A DNA stretch of 6,200 nucleotides from contig DOTA01000504.1 of the NCBI GenBank assembly GCA_003513015.1, positions 1-6,200 on the forward strand, in the 5' to 3' direction. Made by a program: the position numbers and the translations under genes. The stretch is from Chloroflexota bacterium (GTDB lineage: Bacteria; Chloroflexota; Anaerolineae; Anaerolineales; UBA11858). Below the pieces are notes generated by a model. The model was given only the letters and a program-made list of their open reading frames with translations, did not search any database and had not been told where the DNA came from. Below are positions 5,842 through 6,200 of this stretch, in pieces. The stretch's first letter is position 1. Every line of letters begins with the position of its first letter.

Positions 5842-6200
5842 GTGAACAGCAGACCCATCAATATTCTTCTCGCTGAAGACGATGCCGATGATCGCTACTT
5901 AATCAGCGAAGCCCTCGATGAAAGCCACACGCCCCACCGATTATATATTGCTGAAAATGGCGAAGAATTAATGGATTACCTCTATCATCGCGGAAAATTT
6001 CCCGATTCCAACAAGTTTCCGGCTCCCCAGTTGATTCTGCTCGATTTAAATATGCCCCTTAAAGATGGAAGAGAAGCGCTGCTGGAAATCAAGGCTGATC
6101 CCGCGCTTCGAAGGATTCCCATCCTGGTGTTGACCACCTCCCAGGCTGAAGATGATGTGCGCGCCTCCTACGATTCAGGCGTCAGCGGATTCATCACCAA
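5842..6200 (+). CDS. Rcp1-like single-domain response regulator; 3' end beyond window
   Basis: 119 residues of a CheY-like receiver are visible before the right edge. The start is GTG 5842 with AGGAG (5830-5834) 7 nt upstream, the best signal in the operon; the ribosome binding site lies inside the end of the kinase gene, two bases separate its TAG from the GTG, so translation may be coupled. Acidic residues E12-D13-D14 bind Mg, D68 in LLDLNMP is the phosphoacceptor, and T99 follows in VLTTS; the conserved Lys would be the next codon, cut after its AA. The ILLAEDDADDRYLI start, the long insertion HRGKFPDSNKFPAPQ and VLTTSQAEDDV are typical of Rcp1, the partner of cyanobacterial phytochrome kinases with the same SHDLQEPL H-box. 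It should receive phosphate from the upstream kinase. Such proteins are usually about 140-150 residues with no output domain, but the missing end means an output domain cannot be excluded. Confidence 0.93.
   Translation, partial: MNSRPINILLAEDDADDRYLISEALDESHTPHRLYIAENGEELMDYLYHRGKFPDSNKFPAPQLILLDLNMPLKDGREALLEIKADPALRRIPILVLTTSQAEDDVRASYDSGVSGFIT

Overview
The window looks like a piece of a Chloroflexota genome, most likely Anaerolineae-like. The reasons are a SARP/AfsR-type regulator carrying an NB-ARC-type ATPase, a dCACHE histidine kinase with a phytochrome-type HisKA core, and a very small 'SYIVRMWR...WRASI...TGE' protein of a kind I associate with that phylum. This assignment rests on protein style only; there is no rRNA or other marker here.

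Layout. Two genes are on the minus strand. A secreted protein gene with an Asp-box (positions 946 down to 1) runs off the left edge. Upstream of it is a 77-codon gene (1349 to 1116). Between them lies a terminator-like hairpin. Two or three genes are on the plus strand and are tightly packed: a SARP-type regulator (1662-3971), a dCACHE-HAMP histidine kinase (3992-5839, 20-nt gap) and an Rcp1-like single-domain response regulator (from 5842, 2-nt gap), which runs off the right edge. About 310 bp of divergent control region separates the two sets.

The control region is unusually rich. It holds five copies of a GTGAA-type element at 11/11/11/12-bp steps (1481-1536). It also holds a -10-like CATAAT on the minus strand exactly 10 bp beyond the last repeat, a separate TTGAGT-17-TATGAT promoter for the plus-strand operon, and a hairpin that abuts the ribosome binding site of the 77-aa gene. 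Tandem repeats at one-helical-turn spacing upstream of a -10 are the classical layout for OmpR/PhoB/SARP winged-helix activators, and the adjacent gene encodes such an activator.

The regulator is the most unusual gene. Its order is winged helix, BTAD, NB-ARC ATPase, then a GGDEF-like domain in place of the TPR repeats usual in AfsR-type proteins. The GGDEF signature has decayed to SNNRF, but an RxxD motif sits exactly where the c-di-GMP inhibitory (I) site of diguanylate cyclases lies. A testable model is that this is a nucleotide-gated, c-di-GMP-sensing transcription activator. In this model it works through the 11-bp array on the divergent small gene, and possibly on the secreted gene, while the co-transcribed kinase/response-regulator pair supplies extracellular sensing. 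The link between these parts is inference.
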